A stretch of DNA of 6,614 nt, from positions 1 through 6,614 of the forward strand of contig CAXFFS010000073.1 in NCBI GenBank assembly GCA_964002385.1, in the 5' to 3' direction. A program made the position numbers and the translations under genes. The first letter of the stretch is position 1. Each line of letters starts with the position of its first letter. Shown one piece after another: positions 1-5,993 of the stretch. The DNA comes from AEGEAN-183 sp964002385. GTDB taxonomy: Bacteria > Pseudomonadota > Gammaproteobacteria > Magnimaribacterales > Magnimaribacteraceae. The notes under the pieces are model-generated. The model saw only the letters and a program-made list of their open reading frames with translations, was not told where the DNA came from and ran no database searches.

Positions 1-280
1 TGTCTTTGATAAACCAGCCCAAAGCCCTAGTTATTATTAAGGTGTCTATGGAAAAATAGAATAGGCAGTAACCAGTCATCATTAATAGCCATGGAATCCA
101 GTTTACCGCTGCAAAAACAACTAACATGTATTCGATCAACGTCATGCCTTCTCTTAAGGCAGCTCCATTTAATCGGGTATAGATATAGTAAAAACACGCT
201 ATAGCTATCCCAAATAACAAGATCTTTCCGATCCTACTAGACTTTTTAGGATTTACTTCTGGACTTTCAGATGTGCTCAA
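1..280 (-). CDS. Membrane protein of unknown function, N-terminal part (runs off the window)
   Basis: The frame is open from a TTG at 280-278 to the window edge, giving 93 codons with no stop. An in-frame TAG lies 9 nt before the TTG, and the first in-frame ATG comes only at codon 46, after the first hydrophobic segment. TTG is therefore the most plausible start. The protein begins with a polar, Ser/Pro/Lys-rich stretch of about 16 residues. A hydrophobic segment follows at about residues 18-35 (GKILLFGIAIACFYYIY) and a longer one at about 48-75 that contains NWIPWLLMMTGY. A further part-hydrophobic stretch precedes the cut. This looks like an inner-membrane protein. I do not recognise the family. 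It is divergent from the membrane protein gene at 349 across a 68-nt gap. The reading frame is well supported by its hydrophobic pattern, but the function is unknown. Confidence 0.65.
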   Translation of the reverse strand, partial: MSTSESPEVNPKKSSRIGKILLFGIAIACFYYIYTRLNGAALREGMTLIEYMLVVFAAVNWIPWLLMMTGYCLFYFSIDTLIITRALGWFIKD

Positions 281-317
281 TCTATTTCTCTAATTAGGGA
301 GGTTGAAGTCTTCCCAG

Positions 318-327
318 ACCTATAGGT
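318..327. promoter_or_regulatory. Perfect 10-bp palindrome in a divergent intergenic gap (possible operator)
   Basis: ACCTATAGGT is a perfect inverted repeat near the middle of the 68-nt gap (281-348) between two divergently oriented membrane protein genes. A small divergent promoter region could carry a regulator site here, but a 10-bp palindrome is short enough to occur by chance. I see no convincing -35/-10 pair for either gene in this gap. Confidence 0.2.
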
Positions 328-348
328 TTTGGGGTACATTAGAAGATC

Positions 349-792
349 ATGTTTAATTGGTCAACAGTTCTTCCTCAGCCAAATAATAGCTATTCAGGCT
401 CTAAGGTTTCTCTTTATTATCTAGTGCTATTATCTTGTATGTTTACTTTTCGTGGTGTGGTTCATTATTTTGCTCCTGATGGGGGCTCGGGAATTATTGC
501 AGGCTTGCCTTTAGAAACTTACCCAAAAGGAGCTGTCCAAAGCATCATTACAGGTTTTGGTGTTTATGGGAAATACCATTTGATTCAAGCAGTATTGGCT
601 TGGTTGATCGTTTTTAGATGGAGAACTTTGATACCAATTTTTCTTTTGGTTGTAGGGATAGATCAGCTTTTGGGAATTATTCTTATAACTGTGAAGCCAT
701 TACCTGTCATACCACCTGGGCAAATAAGTGTTTATCTGTTATTTCCTATTACTTTGGTAGCCTTTTTATTATCTATCCGACAAGCCAAGTGA
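349..792 (+). CDS. Small four-span membrane protein of unknown function
   Basis: This 147-residue protein starts at ATG 349, with AGAAG a few nt upstream as a weak ribosome binding site. Hydrophobic segments lie at about residues 20-40, 77-90, 93-115 and 124-143, consistent with a four-helix inner-membrane protein. Short motifs that might mark the family are RGVVHYFAPDGG (35-46) and YGKYHLIQAVLAW (73-85), the latter carrying charged or polar residues next to a helix. There is no signal peptide and no recognisable catalytic site. The size and layout resemble small four-helix families such as DoxX or DUF4345, but I cannot assign one. Its stop codon overlaps the GTG start of the downstream dioxygenase (GTGA at 789-792), so the two are probably cotranscribed and translationally coupled. 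That suggests a shared pathway, possibly transport or membrane support. Confidence 0.8.
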   Translation: MFNWSTVLPQPNNSYSGSKVSLYYLVLLSCMFTFRGVVHYFAPDGGSGIIAGLPLETYPKGAVQSIITGFGVYGKYHLIQAVLAWLIVFRWRTLIPIFLLVVGIDQLLGIILITVKPLPVIPPGQISVYLLFPITLVAFLLSIRQAK

Positions 793-1745
793 TCCTCAAT
801 CAAGAACAACTTTCTTTTTTTAAAGTCAATGGATACATAATACTTCCAAAGATTCTTGACCCTGACCTTTGTGAGAAAGCACGTGATTTACTTTGGTCAT
901 CTTTGCCCAAAGAAACGAATATTAAGAGAGAAGACTCTTCGACTCATGTAGGCCCATTTATTGAAAATGATTTGGAAGAAGATGTAACAAATCTTCGGCA
1001 TGGATATAAGTGGCAACTTAGATCAATAGGGACTGATCAGTTAATGATTGATCTTGTCTATTCAGAGGCCTTACAACAAATAGCAGAAGAACTTTTAGGC
1101 AAAGATACTTTAGTTAAACCGAAGGTAGGAGGGAAAACCATGGGTCAACATGGAGCAGCTTGGCCAGGTGGCCCTGTTGATCCAGCTTTGGATAATGAAG
1201 GGGCTAGGGGTATCTACGCAACTCTCCCGTATGGGGACAAAGAAAAAGAACCTGACTTTTGTCATAGTGATGGGCATCCTTTTAACTTAAGTCTGGTTGG
1301 ATTAATCGATGATGTACTTCCCAATGGAGGAGCTTTCAAGGTTTGGCCAGGTTCACATAAAAGACTTTATCCAACATTTCAAATGCAATATGACCAACCG
1401 AGAATTGCTTATTACGAGCACTTGCCATCTTATAAAGGAATTATTCAGTCAGAGGCCTATGAAGAGGAAATTAAAAAGGTGATGGAAGATACCAAACCTG
1501 TTGATTGTTGCGGCTCAGAAGGAGATGTGGTCCTCTGGCATCATCGATTAGCACATATGGCAGGCCACAACTATTCCAACAAAATGAGACTTGCAGTTCT
1601 GGGAGACTTTATAAAAAAAGACTTAGATGAAAATAGGGCCAAACCACCCCAAGACAACATGTGGCAAGATTGGTCTGAAGATTTGAATACTGCACCAGAG
1701 ACATATTCTGATGAAATGGCGAGATCTCAAAAGTTGATAGATTAA
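789..1745 (+). CDS. Phytanoyl-CoA dioxygenase (PhyH) family protein
   Basis: This predicted Fe(II)/2-oxoglutarate-dependent oxygenase has 318 residues. The N-terminus, with NQEQLSFFKVNGYIILP and then DPDLCEKARDLLW, is the usual PhyH opening. It places the start at GTG 789, which overlaps the previous stop in a GTGA. The frame stays open upstream to 618, but that part only shadows the membrane protein gene. The iron-binding facial triad is visible: H159 and D161 in CHSDGHPF, and H256 in LAHMAGHN. R267 (KMRLAVLGDF) is the expected 2-oxoglutarate-binding arginine. The core also carries NGGAFKVWPGSHKRLYP, a typical family signature. PhyH enzymes hydroxylate acyl-CoAs or small free substrates, releasing succinate and CO2. 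The substrate here is unknown. A second PhyH gene follows after 43 nt, and the CoA-transferase pair lies convergent beyond it. Family assignment is firm. Confidence 0.9.
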   Translation: MILNQEQLSFFKVNGYIILPKILDPDLCEKARDLLWSSLPKETNIKREDSSTHVGPFIENDLEEDVTNLRHGYKWQLRSIGTDQLMIDLVYSEALQQIAEELLGKDTLVKPKVGGKTMGQHGAAWPGGPVDPALDNEGARGIYATLPYGDKEKEPDFCHSDGHPFNLSLVGLIDDVLPNGGAFKVWPGSHKRLYPTFQMQYDQPRIAYYEHLPSYKGIIQSEAYEEEIKKVMEDTKPVDCCGSEGDVVLWHHRLAHMAGHNYSNKMRLAVLGDFIKKDLDENRAKPPQDNMWQDWSEDLNTAPETYSDEMARSQKLID

Positions 1746-1765
1746 ATAATTACAGATAAATTAAA

Positions 1766-1779
1766 GAAAATTAATTTTC
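1766..1779. repeat. Perfect 14-bp AT-rich palindrome just upstream of the second PhyH gene
   Basis: GAAAATTAATTTTC is a perfect inverted repeat in the 43-nt gap between the two PhyH genes. It ends 9 nt before the ATG at 1789, where a Shine-Dalgarno sequence would be expected and none is seen. It could be a regulator site or a weak hairpin that affects initiation. Palindromes of this composition also arise by chance in AT-rich spacers. Confidence 0.25.
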
Positions 1780-1788
1780 AAATTTACC

Positions 1789-2985
1789 ATGAAAGTACCA
1801 ATAGAGTTTACCGAGGAGTACGTAGAAGAAAATTCTCCTGACGACCAACAGATTTATAGAGACTTCCTAAGTTCTGGTGAACCTTTCCGTTCTATTTTCA
1901 AGAATAACCCCTGGTTAATGCCACCGGATATTAAAAAACCACTTGAATGGGGTACAGGTATGTATTGGGATACCACCGTTGGCAGGAAACATGATTATTG
2001 GAAGGAATTTGATTTACCTAAAGCTACTAAAGACATTAAACAAATGAGAAGGGATATTAAGGAATGGGGTTTTTGTTTAATTGAAGATGCTATGTCAAAG
2101 GAACAGTCCGATCGTTTTCTTAATCGGCTACTTGATCAAGCCGAAGGAGAGAGATTAGCAGGCGTTGACCAGCCAACTCCTTCAGGGCAATACATAAATA
2201 CTTTAATCAATAAAGGAGAGGTCTTTGCTCAATGTATCGAACAAAATACTGAAGCAGTACAAGCAGGTCCTGTTATTGAACAAATCATGGACGAAACTCT
2301 GGGCAAGGGTTGGATATGTCACAGCTTTCTTTCTAATGGATCTGACCCTGGCGGGTATCCACAAGGTTTACATATTGATCAAGGACCCTTACTTCCTTGG
2401 GTAACCGAAGAAGCACCCGCTTTGTTTAATACGATGTACATTCCGCAAGATATAAATGAAAAAAATGGTGGGACTCTAGTTATACCAGGCAGTCATAGGA
2501 TACTTATTGAAGCAGGGAGTGGTGGAAAGGTAGGTAAACTTCCTCCAGCGATTAATTTAGAGGCAAAGGCGGGAACCATAATGCTTTTTGATGGAAGAAT
2601 GTTGCATGGCACGGGTGTTAATAGAACGGATAAACAAAGGTTTGTAGCTACCATGAGTAATGTAAAAGCATGGACTCGAACCCAAGAAAATTGGGTAATT
2701 TCAGTTGCACCGGATGTTTTAGAAAAGGCCAGTCCAAAACTATTACACAGAATTGGTCTACAAGCTTTGACGTATGGCGCAACCATTGAAGGATTTGGTT
2801 TAGGTGCTCCTGGCAGAGTAGGAGATCAATGGGGAAGCATTAAGCAATTTAGGACCGCCTACGATAAGGGAGAGTATGAAAGGGTAAGAGAATTGTCTGG
2901 AAAATCTCCCAAAAAAGAACTGAAGAAGAAATATACTGTCAGGGAAGCAGTAAAAAGAGCCAGAGAGTCAGCTAAAACAAAATAA
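1789..2985 (+). CDS. Long PhyH-family dioxygenase with N- and C-terminal extensions
   Basis: This 398-residue predicted Fe(II)/2-oxoglutarate oxygenase starts at ATG 1789, with no clear Shine-Dalgarno sequence in an AT-rich leader. The PhyH core runs from about residue 85 (IKEWGFCLIEDAMSKEQ) to about 300. It shows H195 and D197 in GLHIDQGP, KNGGTLVIPGSHR, the distal H273 in MLHGTGVNR, and R284 (DKQRF) as the likely 2-oxoglutarate ligand. The core is preceded by about 80 residues rich in acidic and aromatic residues, including NNPWLMPPDIKKPLEWGTG. It is followed by about 100 residues that end in a strongly basic tail (KSPKKELKKKYTVREAVKRA). Typical bacterial PhyH proteins have about 250-320 residues, so both ends are additions. 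It is poorly similar by eye to the upstream PhyH protein outside the active-site motifs, so this is not a recent duplication. The substrate is unknown. It probably shares a transcript with 349-1745. Confidence 0.9.
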   Translation: MKVPIEFTEEYVEENSPDDQQIYRDFLSSGEPFRSIFKNNPWLMPPDIKKPLEWGTGMYWDTTVGRKHDYWKEFDLPKATKDIKQMRRDIKEWGFCLIEDAMSKEQSDRFLNRLLDQAEGERLAGVDQPTPSGQYINTLINKGEVFAQCIEQNTEAVQAGPVIEQIMDETLGKGWICHSFLSNGSDPGGYPQGLHIDQGPLLPWVTEEAPALFNTMYIPQDINEKNGGTLVIPGSHRILIEAGSGGKVGKLPPAINLEAKAGTIMLFDGRMLHGTGVNRTDKQRFVATMSNVKAWTRTQENWVISVAPDVLEKASPKLLHRIGLQALTYGATIEGFGLGAPGRVGDQWGSIKQFRTAYDKGEYERVRELSGKSPKKELKKKYTVREAVKRARESAKTK

Positions 2986-2992
2986 AATTTTA
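2983..2992. other. Convergent gene junction with palindromic stop codons
   Basis: TAAAATTTTA is a perfect 10-bp palindrome that contains the TAA of the plus-strand PhyH gene and, on the other strand, the TAA of the CoA-transferase gene. Only 4 nt separate the two coding regions. No GC-rich hairpin with a T-run is visible at the junction, so transcripts from both sides probably extend into the opposite gene, or termination is by another mechanism. Confidence 0.5.
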
Positions 2993-4225
2993 TGAAGAGG
3001 GCATTTTAGGCTTAGTTCCTATAATGCCAATTTCTTCAAGTTCATCTATTTCCGTTTGATTCAATTCTAGAATTTCTGTAAGAACTTCTTGATTGTGTTG
3101 TCCAAGAGTAGGGGCCGGGGTGTTAATAGGAAGCCTATTTCCATTAACCCTAAAAGGAGCTGAGGGGTTTGGTTGATTGCCGACTACCGCTCGGTCTAGC
3201 CATTGCCAAAAATTTCTAGAATTAAGATGCGGGTCATTAAGTAGGGTAGGCATGGTGTGAGTCGATGCTGCAGGTATTTTAGCTTGCTGCAAAACGTACA
3301 TGAGTCTTTGAGATTCCTTCGAAGAAGTCCATTCGCTGATTGTTTTATCAAGATCTTCAAGTCTAGAGAGTCTATCTTTTAGATTCCCAAAGTCTTTTAA
3401 AGGTGCACCAACCAATTTCTGAAAACTCAACCACTGATCTTCATTTAAAACTTGAATAACAATCCACTTGTCTTCTCCCTCGCAAGGATACACTCCATTG
3501 GGAGCAAAAAATTTAGACTTATTTCCATTTCTTTCAGGTTCTTTACCATTGGCTGTAAATTCAGTAATACCATGCGCAGCCAATGGAAATAGTGATTCAA
3601 CTTGTGACAAGTCTATGAATTGTCCCTTGCCTGTCTTTGCCTGGTGTCTTAATGCAACCAAAAGAGCTGAAACTCCATTTAAGCCTGCAACCGCATCCCC
3701 ATAAGCTATGTGGTGCATCATAGGGGGATCTGATGACACACCATTTACATGAGGTAGTCCGGATGATTGTTCAACTGTAGAGCCATAAGCTCTAAACATT
3801 TTCCAAGGTCCAGTTGATCCAAAGGCATGCATGGAAAGTAAAATAATGTCATCCTTTTCCTTTTTAAAGATGTCATAACTGAGGTTTAGTTTTGGCAAAA
3901 CACTTCCAGAAAAATTTTCCATTACTGCATTAGCCGTTCTAACTAGTCTTAGAAGTAATTCCCTTCCCTTAGGATCAGATAAATCCAAAGTGATATTTCT
4001 ATTATTACGATTAACTGAATTAAAAGCAGGAGACTTTTCGGCACCATCTTCATCAATCCACTCTTGTGTTGCCTCCCAGCTTCTCCACCAATCAAAGTTT
4101 TCACAACTCTCAACTTTGATTACATCTGCGCCCAGGTCAGCTAAGTTCCTTGCAGCTAAAGGTCCTGCCCAACCCATGCTTAAGTCGATAATACGTATAC
4201 CTTGTAGGGGGCGATTACTTGTCAT
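2990..4225 (-). CDS. Family III (CaiB/BaiF) CoA-transferase, catalytic-type subunit
   Basis: This 411-residue protein is full length for the family, which exchanges CoA between two carboxylic acids through mixed-anhydride and thioester intermediates on an aspartate. The N-terminus RPLQGIRIIDLSMGWAGPLA and LADLGADVIKVE (about residues 5-39) are textbook family motifs. So are NRNNRNITLDL (72-82) and ANAVMENFSGSVL (98-110). The catalytic aspartate is D177 in HIAYGDAVAGLNG, matching the GD motif of formyl-CoA transferase. The C-terminus ends with PAPTLGQHNQEVL, also standard. The ATG at 4225 overlaps the end of the upstream CoA-transferase by 11 nt, so translation is coupled and the two probably form one complex. 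The substrates cannot be read from the sequence. Nearby PhyH oxygenases suggest catabolism of an organic acid. Confidence 0.93.
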   Translation of the reverse strand: MTSNRPLQGIRIIDLSMGWAGPLAARNLADLGADVIKVESCENFDWWRSWEATQEWIDEDGAEKSPAFNSVNRNNRNITLDLSDPKGRELLLRLVRTANAVMENFSGSVLPKLNLSYDIFKKEKDDIILLSMHAFGSTGPWKMFRAYGSTVEQSSGLPHVNGVSSDPPMMHHIAYGDAVAGLNGVSALLVALRHQAKTGKGQFIDLSQVESLFPLAAHGITEFTANGKEPERNGNKSKFFAPNGVYPCEGEDKWIVIQVLNEDQWLSFQKLVGAPLKDFGNLKDRLSRLEDLDKTISEWTSSKESQRLMYVLQQAKIPAASTHTMPTLLNDPHLNSRNFWQWLDRAVVGNQPNPSAPFRVNGNRLPINTPAPTLGQHNQEVLTEILELNQTEIDELEEIGIIGTKPKMPSS

Positions 4226-5321
4226 AAGTAAAATTCTCGGTATGTTCTCCTAATTCGGCAACGTTGCCTCCTAAGGAAGGGGGGGTATCCATTAATCTAA
4301 AAGGGACACTAGGAACTGTTAACTTACTCTTATCTGGAAAAATTGCTGATGTGAAGGCTTCTCGTTCTAAAAACTGGTCTACATTTATAAGTTCTTCCAT
4401 AGTTGGGACTCTTGCCAAAGGTATTTTTTGCTCTTGGGCTTTGTAAAAGAGATCTTTGGAAGAAAAAGTTAATAAACTTTCTTGAATAACAGGCTCTATT
4501 GTCTCTATGGCTTGTAATCTTCCTAAAGAAGTTTGGTATTCAGGAACAAAAGCAAATTGCTCCATGTTTAGTAACTTACAAAAGGCATGCCATTGACTGG
4601 GGGTTAGAACCGTTAAGCCTATCCATCCTTCTTTACAAGGAAAAACACCTAAAGGGTAAGTAGGAGCAAACCTATTAACACCCAGCCTTCTTCCTTCCAA
4701 TCCTGTATTGAAAAATGAAACGGCCCCCACCTCAGTTAGACACAGACAAGCTTCAAAGATACTTGTCTCCAACAAAGTAGGGTTTTTATTGTTTCCTAAT
4801 TCAAGGCCTAAAACTTGCCCTAAACTTCCTGCGAAGGCAGCCATTCCACCTAATATTTGAGCTTGATAACCGGTTGGGATAATAGGCGGTCCTTCAATTG
4901 CACCGAGACCGCGAAGCATTCCATTTAAAGCAAAACATTGAGCATCAGTGCCGACGAAGTTTTCGTAATCTCCGTCTTTGCCGTACCAACTAATTTCAGA
5001 CAAAACGCCTTTAGAGTATGCAGATAGTTCTGAGTTCTCTCCATTGCTTAGAACTAAGTCAGCATTGGAAACCAATTCCTTAATAGACTCTTTTTCGAGC
5101 TTGTCTCTAATGATGCTGAGCTTATTTGTATTGAGATAAGCATGCATGGCGCTATCGTTTTTCCCTCTTATAAAGGGAGGAATTTTGCGAGTTTCAAAGC
5201 CTGATTCTGGTTCAAGGTTTATGACTTCAGCACCGTAATCAGAAAAAATTTTAGAACAATACTCAGTACTAACAGAACCACTAATATCTACTACACTTAA
5301 TCCTTCTAATGCCTTAGCCAT
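4215..5321 (-). CDS. Family III (CaiB/BaiF) CoA-transferase homologue lacking the catalytic aspartate
   Basis: This 368-residue protein belongs to the CaiB/BaiF family. Evidence is ALEGLSVVDISG at the N-terminus, FSDYGAEVINLEPESG (26-41), NADLVLSNG (86-94) and LGVFPCKEGWIGLTVLTPSQW in the middle. The end has VPFRLMDTPPSLGG followed by LGEHT. It is about 40 residues shorter than its neighbour. The region aligned with the neighbour's catalytic YGDAVAGLNG reads TGYQAQILGG here, so the aspartate position is Y152. The usual NRNKRSIxLDL motif is weakened to YLNTNKLSII. I infer a non-catalytic or structural subunit that pairs with the 2990-4225 product. Two-subunit family III enzymes are known, for example BbsE/BbsF for benzylsuccinate and SmtA/SmtB for malate. 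It is the first gene of the minus-strand pair, starting at ATG 5321 behind a weak TGGGA. A C7 run (4279-4285, read as G7 on the plus strand) lies near the 3' end but leaves the frame intact. Confidence 0.9.
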   Translation of the reverse strand: MAKALEGLSVVDISGSVSTEYCSKIFSDYGAEVINLEPESGFETRKIPPFIRGKNDSAMHAYLNTNKLSIIRDKLEKESIKELVSNADLVLSNGENSELSAYSKGVLSEISWYGKDGDYENFVGTDAQCFALNGMLRGLGAIEGPPIIPTGYQAQILGGMAAFAGSLGQVLGLELGNNKNPTLLETSIFEACLCLTEVGAVSFFNTGLEGRRLGVNRFAPTYPLGVFPCKEGWIGLTVLTPSQWHAFCKLLNMEQFAFVPEYQTSLGRLQAIETIEPVIQESLLTFSSKDLFYKAQEQKIPLARVPTMEELINVDQFLEREAFTSAIFPDKSKLTVPSVPFRLMDTPPSLGGNVAELGEHTENFTYDK

Positions 5322-5450
5322 AATCCCATCTAATCAAATTTATAATCATTTTTCCTTAGTTATCGATATTTGTTAGGTCGTTCTCCATTGTACTTGTCAG
5401 AAAATGGTATTAACATTATTCCAAAGTCAGTTTTTAAAGGGGGTTTTTTT
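5322..5450. promoter_or_regulatory. Divergent intergenic region, likely promoters for both flanking operons
   Basis: This 129-nt AT-rich gap separates the CoA-transferase pair (minus) from the HD/PhyH pair (plus), so it should hold both promoters. On the plus strand a TTGTCA (5394-5399) matches five of six -35 consensus bases, and 17 nt later TATTCC (5417-5422) is a poor -10. On the minus strand TATAAA occurs within the first 25 nt upstream of the CoA-transferase start, without a good -35. The individual boxes are uncertain. The frame of the HD gene also stays open across part of this gap, back to 5370. Confidence 0.35.
5436..5443 (+). promoter_or_regulatory. Ribosome binding site that fixes the HD-domain gene start
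   Basis: AAAGGGGG followed by exactly seven T residues precedes ATG 5451. It is the strongest Shine-Dalgarno-like sequence in the window. It decides for 5451 over the upstream in-frame TTG at 5370, which would add 27 residues without family resemblance. The adjoining G5 and T7 runs are unusual for a ribosome binding site. Confidence 0.7.
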
Positions 5451-5990
5451 ATGTTTACTCGAATGGACAAAGGTACTAAAGAGGATTGGGAGCATATTGG
5501 TGCTGAACACCTTCCGCATATAGTGGATATGCCAAATAGAGTCATCGGAATGCTTGAACAACTAGAGGGTTTTACAGGGGGATTTGCTGTAAACCAACTT
5601 CACCATTGCTTACAAACAGCCACGATGGCAAGAAATGCTAATGCCAGTGATGAAATGGTTTTAATCAGCTTAATACATGATATTGGAAAGGTGATTAGTG
5701 TTATTGGACACGGTGAAATATGTGCTGAAATTATTAAGCCATATGTTAGCGAAGACGCTTACCATATTATTAGGACACACCAAGATTTTCAGGGTGAGCA
5801 TTATTATCACTACATGGATAAGCCAACGGATCTACGAAAACAATATGAGGATGAGCCTTGGTATGCCAAAGCCACTGAATTCACAGATGACTGGGACCAA
5901 CAAGCTTTTGATCCTGAATTTGAGGTTGATAGTTTAGAAAGTTTTAAACCTCTGATTGAACAATTTTTTGGAGCACCCCAACAAGCCTAG
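5451..5990 (+). CDS. HD-domain protein, probable compact MIOX/PhnZ-type diiron oxygenase
   Basis: This is a 179-residue HD-domain protein. Candidate metal ligands in order are H52 (LHHCLQTATMAR), H76 and D77 (LIHDIGKV), H87 (IGHGE), H110 (IIRTHQDF) and D149 (DDWDQ). That H, HD, H, H, D pattern is the one used by mixed-valent diiron oxygenases such as myo-inositol oxygenase (MIOX) and PhnZ. Resemblance to MIOX goes beyond the ligands: HDIGKV matches MIOX HDLGKV, YHIIRTH matches YMIRFH, and the ending VDSLESFKPLIEQFF recalls the MIOX C-terminus. It is much shorter than MIOX and lacks its long central insertion. PhnZ contact residues H62, K108 and R158 correspond here to K80, Q114 and D146, arguing against a phosphonate substrate. 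The PhyH gene 3 nt downstream is in the same frame. An HD phosphohydrolase is the main alternative; there is no GYP motif. The substrate is unknown. Confidence 0.75.
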   Translation: MFTRMDKGTKEDWEHIGAEHLPHIVDMPNRVIGMLEQLEGFTGGFAVNQLHHCLQTATMARNANASDEMVLISLIHDIGKVISVIGHGEICAEIIKPYVSEDAYHIIRTHQDFQGEHYYHYMDKPTDLRKQYEDEPWYAKATEFTDDWDQQAFDPEFEVDSLESFKPLIEQFFGAPQQA

Positions 5991-5993
5991 CTT

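Noticed and set aside
618..788. Upstream extension of the first PhyH gene by 57 residues
   Set aside because: It overlaps the membrane protein gene in another frame and has no PhyH resemblance. The family-like N-terminus begins right at GTG 789.
3990..4253. Plus-strand open frame opposite the CoA-transferase genes
   Set aside because: It is antisense to well-supported CaiB/BaiF coding sequence and shows no protein-like features. Similar shadow frames at 2493-2786, 3468-3704, 4264-4446, 5360-5545 and 5698-5937 were dropped for the same reason.
5370..5450. Upstream extension of the HD-domain gene by 27 residues
   Set aside because: It starts with TTG without a ribosome binding site, while ATG 5451 has a strong AAAGGGGG at good spacing. 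The added residues look like translated promoter region.
5444..5450. T7 run as a rho-independent terminator
   Set aside because: No GC-rich stem precedes it, and it sits directly between the ribosome binding site and the start codon.
5451..5990. HD protein as a signalling phosphodiesterase (HD-GYP) or nucleotide phosphohydrolase
   Set aside because: There is no GYP motif or signalling domain. The HDIGKV, IIRTH and WDQ segments and the PhyH partner fit diiron oxygenases better, although a hydrolase is not fully excluded.
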